25,947 nucleotides of DNA from Ichthyophthirius multifiliis (taxonomy: Eukaryota; Ciliophora; Oligohymenophorea; Hymenostomatida). Positions within the stretch are counted from its first letter, which is position 1. Every line of letters begins with the position of its first letter. The position numbers and the translations under genes are program-made. Where the stretch lies: positions 1 through 25,947 of the forward strand of contig NW_004086438.1 in the NCBI RefSeq assembly GCF_000220395.1. The letters are read 5' to 3'. Of the stretch, positions 12,701-25,939 are shown one piece after another. The notes beneath the pieces are model-generated. The model did not search any database, had not been told where the DNA came from, and saw only the letters and a program-made list of their open reading frames with translations.

Positions 12701-12984
12701 TCATAAAAATATTTAAAAATAAAATTTTATTCTGTCATTGTTATTCTATTACTATTTCGATATTAAAATATAAATTTTTAAAATATTAGCATTATCCAAT
12801 TAATTATTTAATAACATTTACTTATTAAACATATTCATTTTTAAGATTATTTTATAGCATCTTTTACTAGTTAAGTTATTTAGTTTTAAATTTATTAAGT
12901 TAATTTAATAATTATTTTAATATGCTATATTTAATAAATTTTCTTTTACAACTAAAATACATTTGCTTAAATAATTAATTTCAT
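12701..12984 (-). CDS. Weak candidate: 78-residue hypothetical protein
   Basis: On the minus strand an ATG at 12984 opens a Gln/Lys/Ile-rich reading. A 47-nt GT-AG intron (12867 down to 12821, GTAAAAG...AATAAG) joins it to a second exon ending in TGA at 12703-12701. The exons of 117 and 120 nt are both whole codons. The strand bias (A-rich sense strand) matches other genes here, but the peptide is short and low in complexity, and nothing identifies it. Confidence 0.22.
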
Positions 12985-13259
12985 TTATCAAATATCAAGT
13001 TTTATAAAAAAAAAAAAAAAATTATTAATAACAAAAAAATACTTATATTTTATATATTGGTATTAATAGTTGAATTCATATATATATAGAAGTATTTTAT
13101 TAAAAATTTTAAGAATTTTAAATATATATATGTTTTTATTTAATAAAAAAAAATATAATATTTTTAAAAAATTATTTAATATATTAAAATAATGTATATA
13201 ATAACATTTTAATTAAAATATATAATATATTAATACTTTTTATTATAAAAAACAAAAAA
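12985..13259. other. Non-coding spacer downstream of the RAP gene
   Basis: Homopolymer runs, including about 16 consecutive A around 13006-13020, and TA-rich stretches. It most likely holds the 3' untranslated end of the RAP-domain gene. No gene is supported. Confidence 0.45.
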
Positions 13260-15951
13260 TCATTTTTTTAAAATTTCTAAAGCTTTTTAAACTTTTTTAA
13301 GGATTTTTTCTTAAAAAGATTTAAAATTTAATTAATAATCTTAATAATCAATATAAATTATATTATATCCTTAATTTTTGAAATAAATATAATTCATTTA
13401 TTCAAATCCTTATTAAATACATTCTACACCTTAAACATTTTTACTATTTTCCAATACAATAATAATTAATTTAATTTTTTATATATAAAAATCAGCATAA
13501 AAAGGGTAAAAAACGTAATTTTTTTGCACATTTTAAAATGTTTAAATGATTACTTCAGAAACATATCTTTTCAAACTACTTTCATTTATAAATTGATAAT
13601 ATATTTAAGAATATATTATTTTTTTTAGTAAGTTTTCATTTTTAAAGGAAAAACTTTATGTAAAAAAATCTACCATTTTATATTCATTTTCTTAATTTTA
13701 TTAATTATTAACAAAGAACATTTAAGTTAAATCAAAGTGTGTATAATTAATATAACTTTAATCTAAAAGAGTTTTTTTCGAAGGAATTTTTCGAATTTCT
13801 TAATCCATTTTTTATAGATAAGAATCAACATTTTTTTAATTAATATCAAAAAACAAATTAATTTAATGTTGAATTTATAAAATTTTTTTATTTAAATCTT
13901 TACTAAAAATATTTTGTTTAAAAGTAGTTTAAAAATAAACATAAATTGCAAAAATACTTTCAAAAAAAGACGGAATCATGCAATATTAATTAAAAAAAAC
14001 ATCGAATTTATCTTATTAAAAGAAAACTTCAACAGCTTATTTGAATTTAGGCAAAATAATTTAATTCGATAAAAGTATTTAAGAAATCAAAGAAGTCATA
14101 ATAATTATTTATTTAATTTATTTAAGAATTTTTTCTGGTAAAATAAAATTCTTTTCAGGATTGATTATTTATTTTCTCAAGTTTTTAATTTTTATTTATA
14201 TTTTATTTAATTAAATCTACATTTTGAAAATATATTTCTTTATTGTATTCTCTTTTATCTTTTTCATTTAATGTTCGAGTATTTATTTCTTCTTAAATTA
14301 AAATTTATCTCTCAATTATTTTTTCTATTTCTTCTTTTTTTTCTTATTCTTATTGTTCTTCTTGCTCTTCTTCCTCCTCATCTTCATCTTCATCTTCTTC
14401 TTATCTTTTTTAGTTTTCTTTTTCTTCTAATTCATCTTCTTCTTCATCTTCTTCTTCGTCTTCTTCATTTTCTTGTTTTTCTTATATTTATTTTTGAATA
14501 TGCTATTATTAATTATATATTTGAAGGAATCTCTTTTTATCTGAATAATTTTATAAATGTTCATGTAAAATTTCTTATATTTCTTCTTGTAATTAATTCC
14601 ATTAATTTATCATCTTATCACCTAAATCTAATTTTTTTACATATACTAATTCGTCGTGAGATATTATTTAAGGATAATTTAACTAATTAAATATTTCGAA
14701 TTTTTCAAATAATTAATAAATAGTTTCTTCATTTGTTTATAATTATTTTTATTACATTATTTATGTAAAAACTACTCTAAATTATATAAAAGACTCATCT
14801 AAATAATATTTATAAACTAAATAATAGTTTTTGAAAAAAGGCAAAAGCTAAAAAGCAAATTTGCTTTGCTATTTTAATAAATAATTTCCATATAAGATTG
14901 TTAGGTTTTCTAATAATTTACGGTCACTTTTTTGAAAAATTCTAAATATTATTTTATTTAAATGCTTTTTTTTTTTTTTTTAATTAAGGAATATTTTTTA
15001 TGTTTATATTTTACTTTTTAATTTTATTTTAAATTAAATTTTTCACTATATACTTCATATTTTATTATTTTTTCAATACTTTTTATTATTTTCTTTAAAT
15101 AAATACTATATTTTATTTATTTAATTACATTTTAATTGCTTCTATTTTATAATTCATTTACATTTCATAATTAAAAATTTGAGGAATTTATTCAATAAAA
15201 AAATATTCAAGTTAATTATTATTATTCGGTTCTATATATTATTCATAGTTATATAATTTACTAATAAACTAAATTTTCAAAAATAAAAAATTTAAATACA
15301 TATATATACTTCTTTATAAATGATGTTAATATTTTATTCAAATAAAAAATTCAGCTTTTAAAAATTCTAATTATCTTAAAAGAAACATATTATATTTATG
15401 AATTAATTGTATTACTATAATTTTAATTCTCTTAAAAACTATTCAAAATTTTATTAATTTTCAAATTGTTATTCAAAATAATTAATAGATTCATGACAAT
15501 AATAATTATTTTTAATACAAAAATAAAGAATTTAAAAATTCTAGTTAATATTACACTACTTAACGAAATTCAAAGATTATAATACACAAAAAAATCTTAT
15601 TAATTTACCACATGGTATATTATAAATAGTTATTTAATTTATTAAAAATAGATATTCATCAAGATTTAAAGAAAATTAATTGGCATAAATACGTTATTAT
15701 ATTTCTTAAATTATATAATATTTATTTTAAATCGTTAATATTAACTATTTATTTGAAAATTTCTAGTAATTCATTTTCAAATAAGTTTGAAAAATTTGAT
15801 TTTCTGAATTTTATGTTTTTAATGAACGCTCTATATCAACTAATGAAAAATATTAACTATTAAATAAATCTTACAATTTTTTTTTATGCTAAACTATAAA
15901 AAATTGTTGAATCTAAATTAACTTTTTAAATATTTATCTTTATATTATCAT
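13260..15951 (-). CDS. RAP-domain-like protein with a long acidic tract, four exons
   Basis: The minus-strand ATG at 15951-15949 is the most upstream in-frame start after a stop. Three GT-AG introns, 15269-15309 (41 nt), 14942-15014 (73 nt) and 14151-14220 (70 nt), each supply exactly the frame change needed. The exons total 2508 nt, or 835 residues, ending at TGA 13262-13260. The N-terminal half is Gln/Asn/Ile/Phe-rich and probably helical. Residues about 450-500 are nearly all Glu, Asp and Gln. The last ~75 residues contain KIKLIIIVLE, then a spacer, then FKNQGYNIIYIDYQDYQ, which is the beta-strand plus GY-xx-I pattern of RAP domains. RAP proteins in alveolates are usually organellar RNA-binding or RNA-processing factors; that role is inferred here. 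The gene is divergent from MCM5. If the last intron is not used, the gene ends at 14155 and the RAP part would be a separate gene starting at 14099. Confidence 0.65.
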
Positions 15952-16250
15952 TATTTTATTATTTAATATAGCATAAAATTTAATAAATTTTTAGCCGATT
16001 ATAATATAATTATTAAAATAAATTTAACTTTTAGATAATTATATATATAAAATAAATTAAAAAATAATTATATAAATATAAAAATATATAAATAAATATA
16101 TCTATTTATATTTTTTATATTTTTATTTTTATATTTATATTTTTTTACAAATTTATTATATATATATGTATATATCAATATTTTAATTTATATTTTTATT
16201 TTAATTAGTTATATTTTTAATATATATGTTTTTTTATAACTATTAATTAA

Positions 16251-16259
16251 TTTGGCGCC
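16251..16259 (+). promoter_or_regulatory. E2F-type site TTTGGCGCC
   Basis: The sequence matches the E2F/DP consensus TTTSGCGCS exactly and includes the palindrome GGCGCC. It lies 135 bp upstream of the MCM5 ATG, in DNA otherwise almost free of G and C. MCM genes are classic E2F targets in animals and plants, and E2F/DP proteins exist in ciliates. Binding itself is inference. Confidence 0.55.
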
Positions 16260-16273
16260 TTTTAATTTTTTTA

Positions 16274-16283
16274 TCGCGGAAAC
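16274..16283 (-). promoter_or_regulatory. Second GC-rich element, GTTTCCGCGA on the minus strand
   Basis: The minus strand reads TTTCCGCG, an imperfect relative of the E2F consensus in inverted orientation, 15 bp from the first element. The pairing suggests a composite site. It does not match TTTSSCGC exactly. Confidence 0.35.
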
Positions 16284-16393
16284 TTCATAATTTTTTATAT
16301 TTTATTTTTTTTAAAAAAGAAATTTATTAATAAAACTAAAATAATATTATAAAATTTCAATTAAAATTAAAAATATTTAAACTAAAAAAAAAT

Positions 16394-18672
<2,279 letters not shown>

Positions 18673-18806
18673 AAGGTTTTTCTTTTTTTTATTTTTTGTT
18701 ATAAAAATATAATACATATTTATTTATTTTTTTATGTTTAGTATTATAATAATTAAAATTTTTTTTTATAATAATAAAATAAATTAAGAATATATATATA
18801 TATAAA
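18673..18806. other. Short spacer after MCM5
   Basis: T-rich then A-rich DNA of 134 bp with a (TA)n patch at about 18791-18803. It probably contains the MCM5 3' end and the 5' flank of the next gene. No coding pattern is seen. Confidence 0.5.
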
Positions 18807-19826
18807 ATGAAATAATATTAATTATTAAATATTTATATTTTTGATTTATTAAACAGATTTATTTTTTATTAAAAATATATTTAGTAAAACGTCTAAAAAA
18901 AGATTCCCTCCTAAACTTAAAAAGAAATATTAAATTATAATATAAATTTTAGAAGTTATCATATAAGAATTCTATAATAACATTTAAAAAAAAAATATTG
19001 ATATGGTAGAGTAGAGTAAGATATTGCACCATAACCATAAAAATACTTTTTCATATATAAATAATTCCTAGAAAAGATATAATATATGAAGAAGATGATT
19101 ATTTTTTTTGATTCTAGATAAAATAAAAATAGTATATTATATTTTCTCAATTTATGGCATATATATGGAAATAGTATAGTATGAAAATGAGAAAAAATCT
19201 AAAATAGATTAAATAAAAATATATAATTAATTAGCATTAAGAAATATAAAAATATGAATTAAATACATATTATATAATTTTAGCGGAAGAATTACTTTAA
19301 AGCTTTAGAAAATTACACTGAAAAAAAATTAGAGCAGGGATAGCTACCCTGTCTAACTATAAAAATATAATATTTTAAATGAAAATCTAATATTAAATTA
19401 GACAAACAACAAATTCTTAATATTTAAGTATTTAATGATTATGTATTTCTTATAGTTTGGCATAGAGAAATAAAAGAAGATGAATTTAATTGTGAAAAAA
19501 TTAAAATTATATAAAGAAATCACGAAAAAAAAAATATGTATTATGGTACAATATTAGCCTTTCTATTTTAAAAAATGAATAATAAAATTACAATAAACAT
19601 TTTATAGTATTAAATATTTTTTAATTATATTTTAAGATTAAATAATTTACATAATTAAGAAAATATTATTAAGATATATGATATATATTTAAATTATATA
19701 TTTTTTATTACATAGATTATTATATAATATTAAAAAATAATATTTTTCTTCCAATTTAAACATAAATTTATCACAACTTAATTTCTTATAATATAGATAA
19801 CAATAAAATATATACTTTTATAATGA
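18807..19826 (+). CDS. Unrecognised multi-exon protein (exon limits uncertain)
   Basis: The plus strand carries exon-like blocks in one frame. An N-terminal block runs from ATG 18807 to about 18954. A block at about 19021-19178 includes IAPQPQKYFF and LWHIYGNSI. A block from 19284 includes KNYFKALENY. A block from about 19402 includes VWHREIKEDEF and MYYGTILAF. In-frame TGAs between blocks are removed by GT-AG introns that keep frame: 18955-19020 (66 nt), 19179-19283 (105 nt, ending TTTTAG) and 19351-19401 (51 nt). An alternative first junction uses the strong donor GTAAGA at 19016 with the acceptor at 19071, read from another frame. The region after about 19620 is less convincing, so the true stop may precede 19826. 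No family is recognised. Confidence 0.4.
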
Positions 19827-20253
19827 ATTTAAATACTTTGATTTAAATAAAAATAAACAAAATTAAAATTTATGGTTTTTTTTTATATTTATAAATATGC
19901 GTTATTTATTATTTAAATAAATTTATGCATTATTTATATAACTTTATCAAAATATTTCTTTTAATAATATTTTTATTTATTTTATTAATTTTTAAATTGA
20001 TAATTATTATATTTTTAGTATAAAATATCTATTAATTATATTTACAATATATGAGTGTTTCTTTTATATAATAAAAACACACATTTTTTGAATTAGAATA
20101 AAATAAAATAATTAAATTAATTATTTAAACAAATATTTAATATAGAAAAATAAAAAAATATTTATATAATATTATAAAAATTATAAAAAACAATTATAAT
20201 TTAAAAAAAAAAATCAAATCAATAATTCAATATCATTTAAACTAAAAAATTAA
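19827..20253. other. 5' flank of the transporter gene
   Basis: AT-rich DNA of 427 bp with long T runs followed by A runs just before the ATG. No GC-rich element, repeat or coding pattern is seen. Confidence 0.5.
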
Positions 20254-21998
20254 ATGTAAGAAAAAAAAAGCAGAGATTATTTAATAGATTATGATGAAGA
20301 TTTAATATATGAAAAAAAAACTATGAGATAAACAAATTGGAGATGGTATGCATTATTTTTAATGTGCTTTATGGTATTAGGATCATATATGTGTTATGAT
20401 TTTCCAGCAATATTAAATTCTTAAATATAAAAAGATTTAAAATAAACATCTACAAGTGTCAACATATTATATTCCGTATATTCACTTCCAAATATAGTTT
20501 TGCCTTTATTCGGTGGTTATTTATTAGATTATTTAGGAATTCGAAAAGGCATATTTATATTTACTTTGATATTACTTTTAGGACAATTCACATGTTCAAT
20601 TGGCGTTAATAAATCAACATAAGATTTCAAGTTATTAATTATTGGAAGAGTTTTGTATGGATTAGGAGGAGAAGTATTATTAGTAGCATAAAGTATATAT
20701 ATTTATTTTCTAAATATAATAATAATAATAATAAATAAAGGTACTATTATTAGTAAATGGTTTAAACATAATGAGCAATCATTTGCTTTTGGCCTAAGTA
20801 TTACTATTATTAGATTAGGATAAGTTTTCGGAGGTTTTCTTTTTCCAGTATTTCAGAAAAGTTATAAATAATTATTTTATCCGTTAATTTTTGGAACCAG
20901 TATTTGTTTTTTTAGTTGGATATGTGGTTTAAAGTTGATATATTTAGATAGAAAAGCTGATTTAGAAGAATATGATATTAAGAAGAAAAAAATTGGTAAT
21001 TAATTAGACGATGAAAATAATTAGTAATAAGACATTAGTATAAAAAATAATTATGTAAATAAATCAGAAGAAGAATAAGAATTAAAATTTCTTTAAAAAT
21101 TAAAAAATAAAAATAAAACTCTAAAGGATACTAAAGTAAATATAAAAGATTTAAAACTTTTGAAATTTAGCTTTTGGTTATTATCTTTTTCTACTCTTTT
21201 TTTTATTCTTCTTTTTATTGTTTTCTTATCAATCTTTAAGATTAATTAATTAAGATTTATTTTTTTGCAGAAGATAAGGCATGTAATTTTAAATATTATA
21301 AAATAATTTATTTTACAATATTTAATATATTATTAAAATAAAGCTTATTTTCTTATATTACCTTCTTTCATAGGAGCTGTTTTAACTCCTATTTTAGGAT
21401 TAATAATTGATAAAATAGGAAAAAGAGTATTATTTATAATGATTTCTTCTTTGATATTAATATTAAGCCATATTTTAATCTTAGTATTATCTCCAGTTTA
21501 TAATAATGTAATCAAATCGAACGCAGATTATATAGTAATAATTCCTTTGACTTTATATGGAATATCTCTTTCTTTAAATTGCGCTATACTTTGGCCTTGC
21601 TTTCCTATTATTTGTAAAGCAAAAATAATAGGAATTGCTTTTGGAATTAATACCTGTGTTTATAATGCAGGTTTTTAATTTAATTTTTTATAAATTCAGT
21701 TTTCTATTTTATTATTTATATTTTTTTTCAATAAATAGGTTTAGTTATTGTGCCTATTATTGCAGGTAAAATAATAGAAATTAATAAAGAAAAATTATTA
21801 GGTTATTTTTATTATTAGGTATTCTTTATTTTTTTAAGTTGCTGTAGTTTTTTAATTAATGCATTTATGTATTTTTATGATATTAAATATAATTATAAAA
21901 AACTTGATAAATCTTATTTTAATTAGCCTTTAAATCCAGAAGATAGTTATTTAAAAAATTCTTAAGCTATTTTCGTGCGTAGAGCTTTTAGAATATGA
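20254..21998 (+). CDS. MFSD1-like major facilitator transporter
   Basis: A multi-pass membrane transporter of about 520 residues, most like MFSD1, a lysosomal dipeptide exporter in mammals. The N-terminus MQEKKS is followed by a cytosolic leader and TM1 (WRWYALFLMCF). Family hallmarks are YDFPAIL after TM1, the loop GGYLLDYLGIRKG between TM2 and TM3, IGRVLYGLGGE in TM4, and LGLIIDKIGKR in the second half. Introns fit at 20693-20740 (48 nt), 21283-21343 (61 nt) and 21671-21738 (68 nt). A charged, variable cytosolic loop lies at about 20945-21140. After FWLLSFSTL the frame must gain one base in the eight-T run at 21197-21204. With it, the TM7-8 segment has the same length as human MFSD1. TGA is at 21996-21998. 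Substrate and location here are inferred from the family. Confidence 0.85.
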
Positions 21999-22194
21999 AA
22001 AAATAATATTATATTTATATATTTAATAATTAGTTTTTATATATTTTAATAGAAAAAAAATTTTAAAAATATTTTTTGTCATATAGTAAATAAATTTCAT
22101 TTTTAAATTAATTTTTTTTTAAAAAAATAAAATATTTCAATATAAATATTTTTATAAAAATAAATAAGTGAATTTTCTAAAAATTAAACATTTT
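21999..22194. other. Convergent spacer
   Basis: This AT-only stretch of 196 bp separates the 3' ends of the transporter and the tetraspanin-like gene. No terminator-like hairpin stands out. Confidence 0.5.
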
Positions 22195-23235
22195 TCAAAT
22201 AAAATTATTCGAATTTATATATATATTTTTATAATAAAACATATAATTTTTAGATATGTATTTTTTTTCAATCATTTTCTTTTTATTAAAATCTATTTCT
22301 TTTAATTATTCCTTTCTATCGTTTATTTCTTATTTATCTTATTTTTTCTCTTATTCCTTATATTTTGACTATTATTTATCGTCTTTCTATTCTTGTTCAT
22401 CTTCCTGGTTTTTCTCTATTTATTCTTAAACTTAAGTTAAATATTCTTCTTTAGTTTCTTAAAAGCTATTATCTCTACAGCATAAATTTAGACAGATACA
22501 AGGTATTAGAATTACTAAAATATAATTTAAAAACAAAGCAGCCAAAGTGTAAGGATAAAATTCTTTCTTTATTTACTTTCGATGAAGATCAAAACAATTT
22601 TATTTTGGCTTTCCTCTATTAATGTCAGTAAAAATAAAATAATTAATTTTTTTACAATAACCAGAACATCCTTATAACTCTAACTATTAAATAATTTAAA
22701 TCTTATCATTTAAATCAGGTTAATATTAAATAATTTATTACATTTAGGGACATTTAATGGCATTAATTACTCCATTTTATTAATCTAAAATAAATTTTTG
22801 ACTATTAGCATTTAAATAATGAGTATTATTTTACCATTTACAAGGACATTCATTTGTGCATAACATTTTTTAACCTTTTTTATATAAACTTTCGATATTT
22901 TAATCTATTAATTAATTAAATTATATCTAAGAACAACTTTTATTTGTATCGAAAAATGATTTTCCTATTTAATTTAAGGTGTTAAATGCTATTATAAAAA
23001 CAAATGATAATAATATTGTTATTAATCCATATATTAACTTTTTCGAAAATCTTATATATGTGCAAAATCCAATCAAAAATAAGAAAGCTATGAATGCTAA
23101 TATTAATAAGGCACTAGTTCCCATTATGTATATTTTCATTTAAAAATAAGAATACATAGCAAATAAATATATTGCTAGAATACATAAAGAAAAAATCTTT
23201 AAAAAAAAATTTGACATATTATAAAAAAATGACAT
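22195..23235 (-). CDS. Tetraspanin-like four-pass membrane protein with long charged tail
   Basis: A single minus-strand exon from ATG 23235-23233 to TGA 22197-22195 encodes 346 residues. Predicted membrane segments are about 11-30, 36-58, 66-85 and 226-250. A large extracellular loop (86-225) carries Cys126, 130, 132, 162, 190, 194 and 214, including the CPC and GCSGYC motifs. This layout of a short first loop, a long Cys-rich second loop and juxtamembrane cysteines (CLNLCCR after TM4, likely palmitoylated) is that of tetraspanins, although the canonical CCG motif is replaced by a CPC/GC pattern, as in divergent protist members. Tetraspanins organise membrane microdomains. The C-terminal ~95 residues are strongly charged (Glu, Lys, Gln, Asp) and likely coiled coil, much longer than usual tails. 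A second in-frame ATG at 23217 could also be the start. Confidence 0.75.
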
Positions 23236-23672
23236 TTTTTTTAATTATATTTATTTTGTATATAAATAATATAAAAAATTGAAATATTTATAATTATTTT
23301 TATTTAAATTTATATTTAAAAAAAATAAATATAATGTTTAAAATATATTATATAAAACGATTAAAACATAATTTATAATTGACTTATATGAGCAAATAGT
23401 TAATAGAATCTGTATAAACATATATCATAATTTCAAAAATATTATTTATATTCTATTTTTGAAATATTGATTTTAATTAAACTTGCGAATATGTAGGATT
23501 AAATAAAGAATAATGTATATAATTTAAAATAAGAATTATTTATTCTTTATTTATAAGCTTTTTAAATTATACAAAGTAAAATAATTTAAAGATTTAATAA
23601 AATAAATTATTATTTACTTAAAATATATATTATTATGTTTATTTATTATAATTTAAATTTTTTTTTAATATA
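23236..23672. other. Spacer upstream of the tetraspanin-like gene
   Basis: 437 bp between the Sec14-like stop and the tetraspanin-like start, both on the minus strand. It is AT-rich with no GC-rich element. One plus-strand frame and one minus-strand frame stay open here, but they lack protein-like codon content. Confidence 0.5.
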
Positions 23673-25367
23673 TCAGTCTTAATATAATTCTATTTATTCT
23701 AACAGATTTTCTTTATTTAATAATCCTAATTTTACATAGCTATTCTTTTTTTATATAAATATTTTATTATATATAATAATATATTTAAAAAAATATTTTT
23801 TACAATGTTATTTTCTTTATATGATGAAAGTCTGGAAGTAACAGAACTTCTTTAACTCAATCTTTCTTCTTTGTATTTTTAGTTTTATTAATATTTTTCG
23901 ATATCATTTAAAATTTCTTTTTATTATTCTTATGTAACTGTAAATTATTACTCATGAGGTAAATTTCTAAAATAAAATGCATAAATATTTTAAAAATAAA
24001 CAATAATTTATACTTTTCAATTCCAAATTCATTCCAAGGTCCAATATTATTTTGAAGTAAATTTCCTTATTAAGTATCTGATTCTCCACCTAAAATTTCA
24101 GGAAGATTTTCTTTTGGAATCTATTATTATAATAAAGTTATAAAAATGAAATTAATATTTTTTTTATAAATTTTATTTTTTCTACTTTATTCAACAATTC
24201 ATCTTTATAAGTTTATCCTAAAATACTTATTTTTTTGAAAGTATTTTTCGATAGTATTTATTAAATTACATTAGAAACAAAAGTTATTAGAGTATATTAT
24301 TCATTTAATATATAAATTCTTTTTTTTATTAAAAAAATATAAATATATAATTTAATTCTAATAAAAAAATTAAACTTTTTTATAATTTCAGGATAATTTT
24401 AATCCATAAAAGTTAATAAAAATTAAATATATCTTTTAAATTAAAATGGTTTTATGTTACAATTATTCAAATCTAAAATAATTATAATATTGCTAACAAA
24501 TTTATCTTATTTATTCCAATAAGAGCATACTGGGAATATTCTCTAATTTAAAAATTCTAATAATTAAATATAATGCATTTTTATTCTTTCTTCTGTTGTA
24601 TAATTGAATATTTCATCAATTGAAAATTCAGATAGTTTTTCAATATATAAAGGCCTTCCCTTATTTTTAATAAAATAATAGATTGAAAAATAGTATTTTT
24701 TTAATTTACTTTTTTATCTGTTTTATAAAATCCATGCTTATAAATATTAAATACTTATTAAAATTCAAAAAAAATAAAATCCTTTAAAAATATTTTATTT
24801 TAATTTAATTTAATTTTTATTTATTTTATTTTTATTACTTTTAAATAATTTTATATTTTATTTTATTCATACCAAGAAAAATGCTTTTAAATCATTTATA
24901 ATGCCTTTTCATTATCGAAATTGTTACATTTAAAAAATCTATATAAATAGTGACTTTTGCACAGTTAAGTACAATTGTTTTATAATTTAATTTCTTCAAT
25001 TAATTTTATTATGTTATTAAGTTATTCTTCGCTTATTTTTTTTAAGTATTTTCTTTTGCATTAAATTCTTTATATTAATATTTTAAAATAAATATATAAT
25101 CGAACATTTTTATTTTAAAAATATATTTATATAATAATTATTATTTATTGTTTTTTAAATATTTTTAAAAATATAAAGGTTTATTAATTTATTATTTTTT
25201 TAGATAATTTACTCAAAATTTTTTTCTTCTTATTTTATTTTCTCACTTATACTTATTTTAACTTATGATATTTTTAAAAGATCTTCTTTTTATTATATTG
25301 AAGCTCGAGGAACCGTTTTTGCTAAATCTTTTTATTAAATACCATTTCTGGACTCTACGCAACCCAT
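23673..25367 (-). CDS. Sec14-like CRAL-TRIO lipid-binding protein with acylation-type N-terminus
   Basis: A phosphoinositide/lipid-transfer type protein of 404 residues in eight exons. The exons total 1215 nt, a whole number of codons. Introns (minus strand) are 25068-25212 (145 nt), 24782-24838, 24660-24709, 24319-24375, 24121-24185, 23967-24013 and 23745-23803. All are GT-AG and all join family motifs in frame. The start MGCVES (ATG 25367-25365) fits N-myristoylation at Gly2 with palmitoylation at Cys3. The CRAL-TRIO N-lobe is at about 88-115 (YLYRFFKCNNFDNEKAL). The lipid-binding lobe shows KKGRPLYIEKL (151-161), a YPEIIKKIYIL element (about 242-251) and NLPEILGG (about 296-303) followed by GPWN. 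The tail is Gln/Lys/Glu-rich. TGA is at 23675-23673. Membrane attachment by dual acylation is inference. The ATG at 25107 lies inside intron 1. Confidence 0.88.
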
Positions 25368-25898
25368 TATTTAATTAAAATTAATTATAATTTAAAAAAA
25401 TATATATGATGATAATAAAATAAGAAAATAATCAATATAAAAAAAGAATATTTATGAAAAATAAATAAAAAAAAATTAATTTGAATTTTATTTAATTTTA
25501 AATTTTAGTTATAATTTTATTTTATAGAAATTGTTTAAAAAAAAATATTAAAATATATTTATATTATTGATATAAATGATATTTTCTTTTAATATAAATT
25601 TTTTATATTTTATATTAAAAATTATATATTGTAATAATAATTATAAAAGTTTAAATATATAGATAATAATAAAATAATAATTTATAAATATAAATAATTA
25701 TATAAGATAATTTAGTGTATTAAAAAAATAAATTCGATTTTTAAATAAAAAATATAAATTAAATAATAAAAAATATTATTAAAAAAATTGAAATTATTAA
25801 AAAATAATATAAAAATAAATCTAAATAAAATATTTAAAAAATATAATGATATCAATTTTAAGTTTTATTTATTATATATAAAAAATTATAATATATAG

Positions 25899-25939
<41 letters not shown>

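Larger units (their letters stand above)
15952..16393. promoter_or_regulatory. Divergent promoter between the RAP gene and MCM5
   Basis: This 442-bp spacer separates two divergent starts. Most of it is pure A/T, including long TA tracts at 16080-16230. The MCM5-proximal part carries two isolated GC-rich elements, the only such elements in the spacer. I see no canonical TATA position that could be called with confidence in such AT-rich DNA. Confidence 0.6.

Noticed and set aside
13074-14044. Plus-strand readings with Phe/Leu/Asn-rich protein-like sequence, including an apparent 89-nt intron at 13628-13716
   Set aside because: The minus strand gives a single uninterrupted 297-codon exon with a RAP-like C-terminus. 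Stop-free frames are common on both strands because TGA is rare in DNA with so little G.
14271-14690. Plus-strand ORF rich in Leu and Phe
   Set aside because: It is the antisense shadow of the Glu/Asp tract in the minus-strand RAP gene.
19333-19352. Hairpin CAGGG-ATAGCTA-CCCTG as part of a tRNA or other RNA gene
   Set aside because: The stem is only five base pairs, no tRNA T-arm or anticodon arm surrounds it, and it falls in an exon-like block.
19380-19382. In-frame TGA as a possible selenocysteine codon
   Set aside because: A 51-nt GT-AG intron (19351-19401) removes it and keeps frame, and no selenoprotein family or SECIS-like hairpin was recognised.
25105-25107. ATG as start of the Sec14-like gene
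   Set aside because: Its frame runs into TGA before the CRAL-TRIO motifs. It lies inside the 145-nt intron that joins the MGC exon to the domain in frame.
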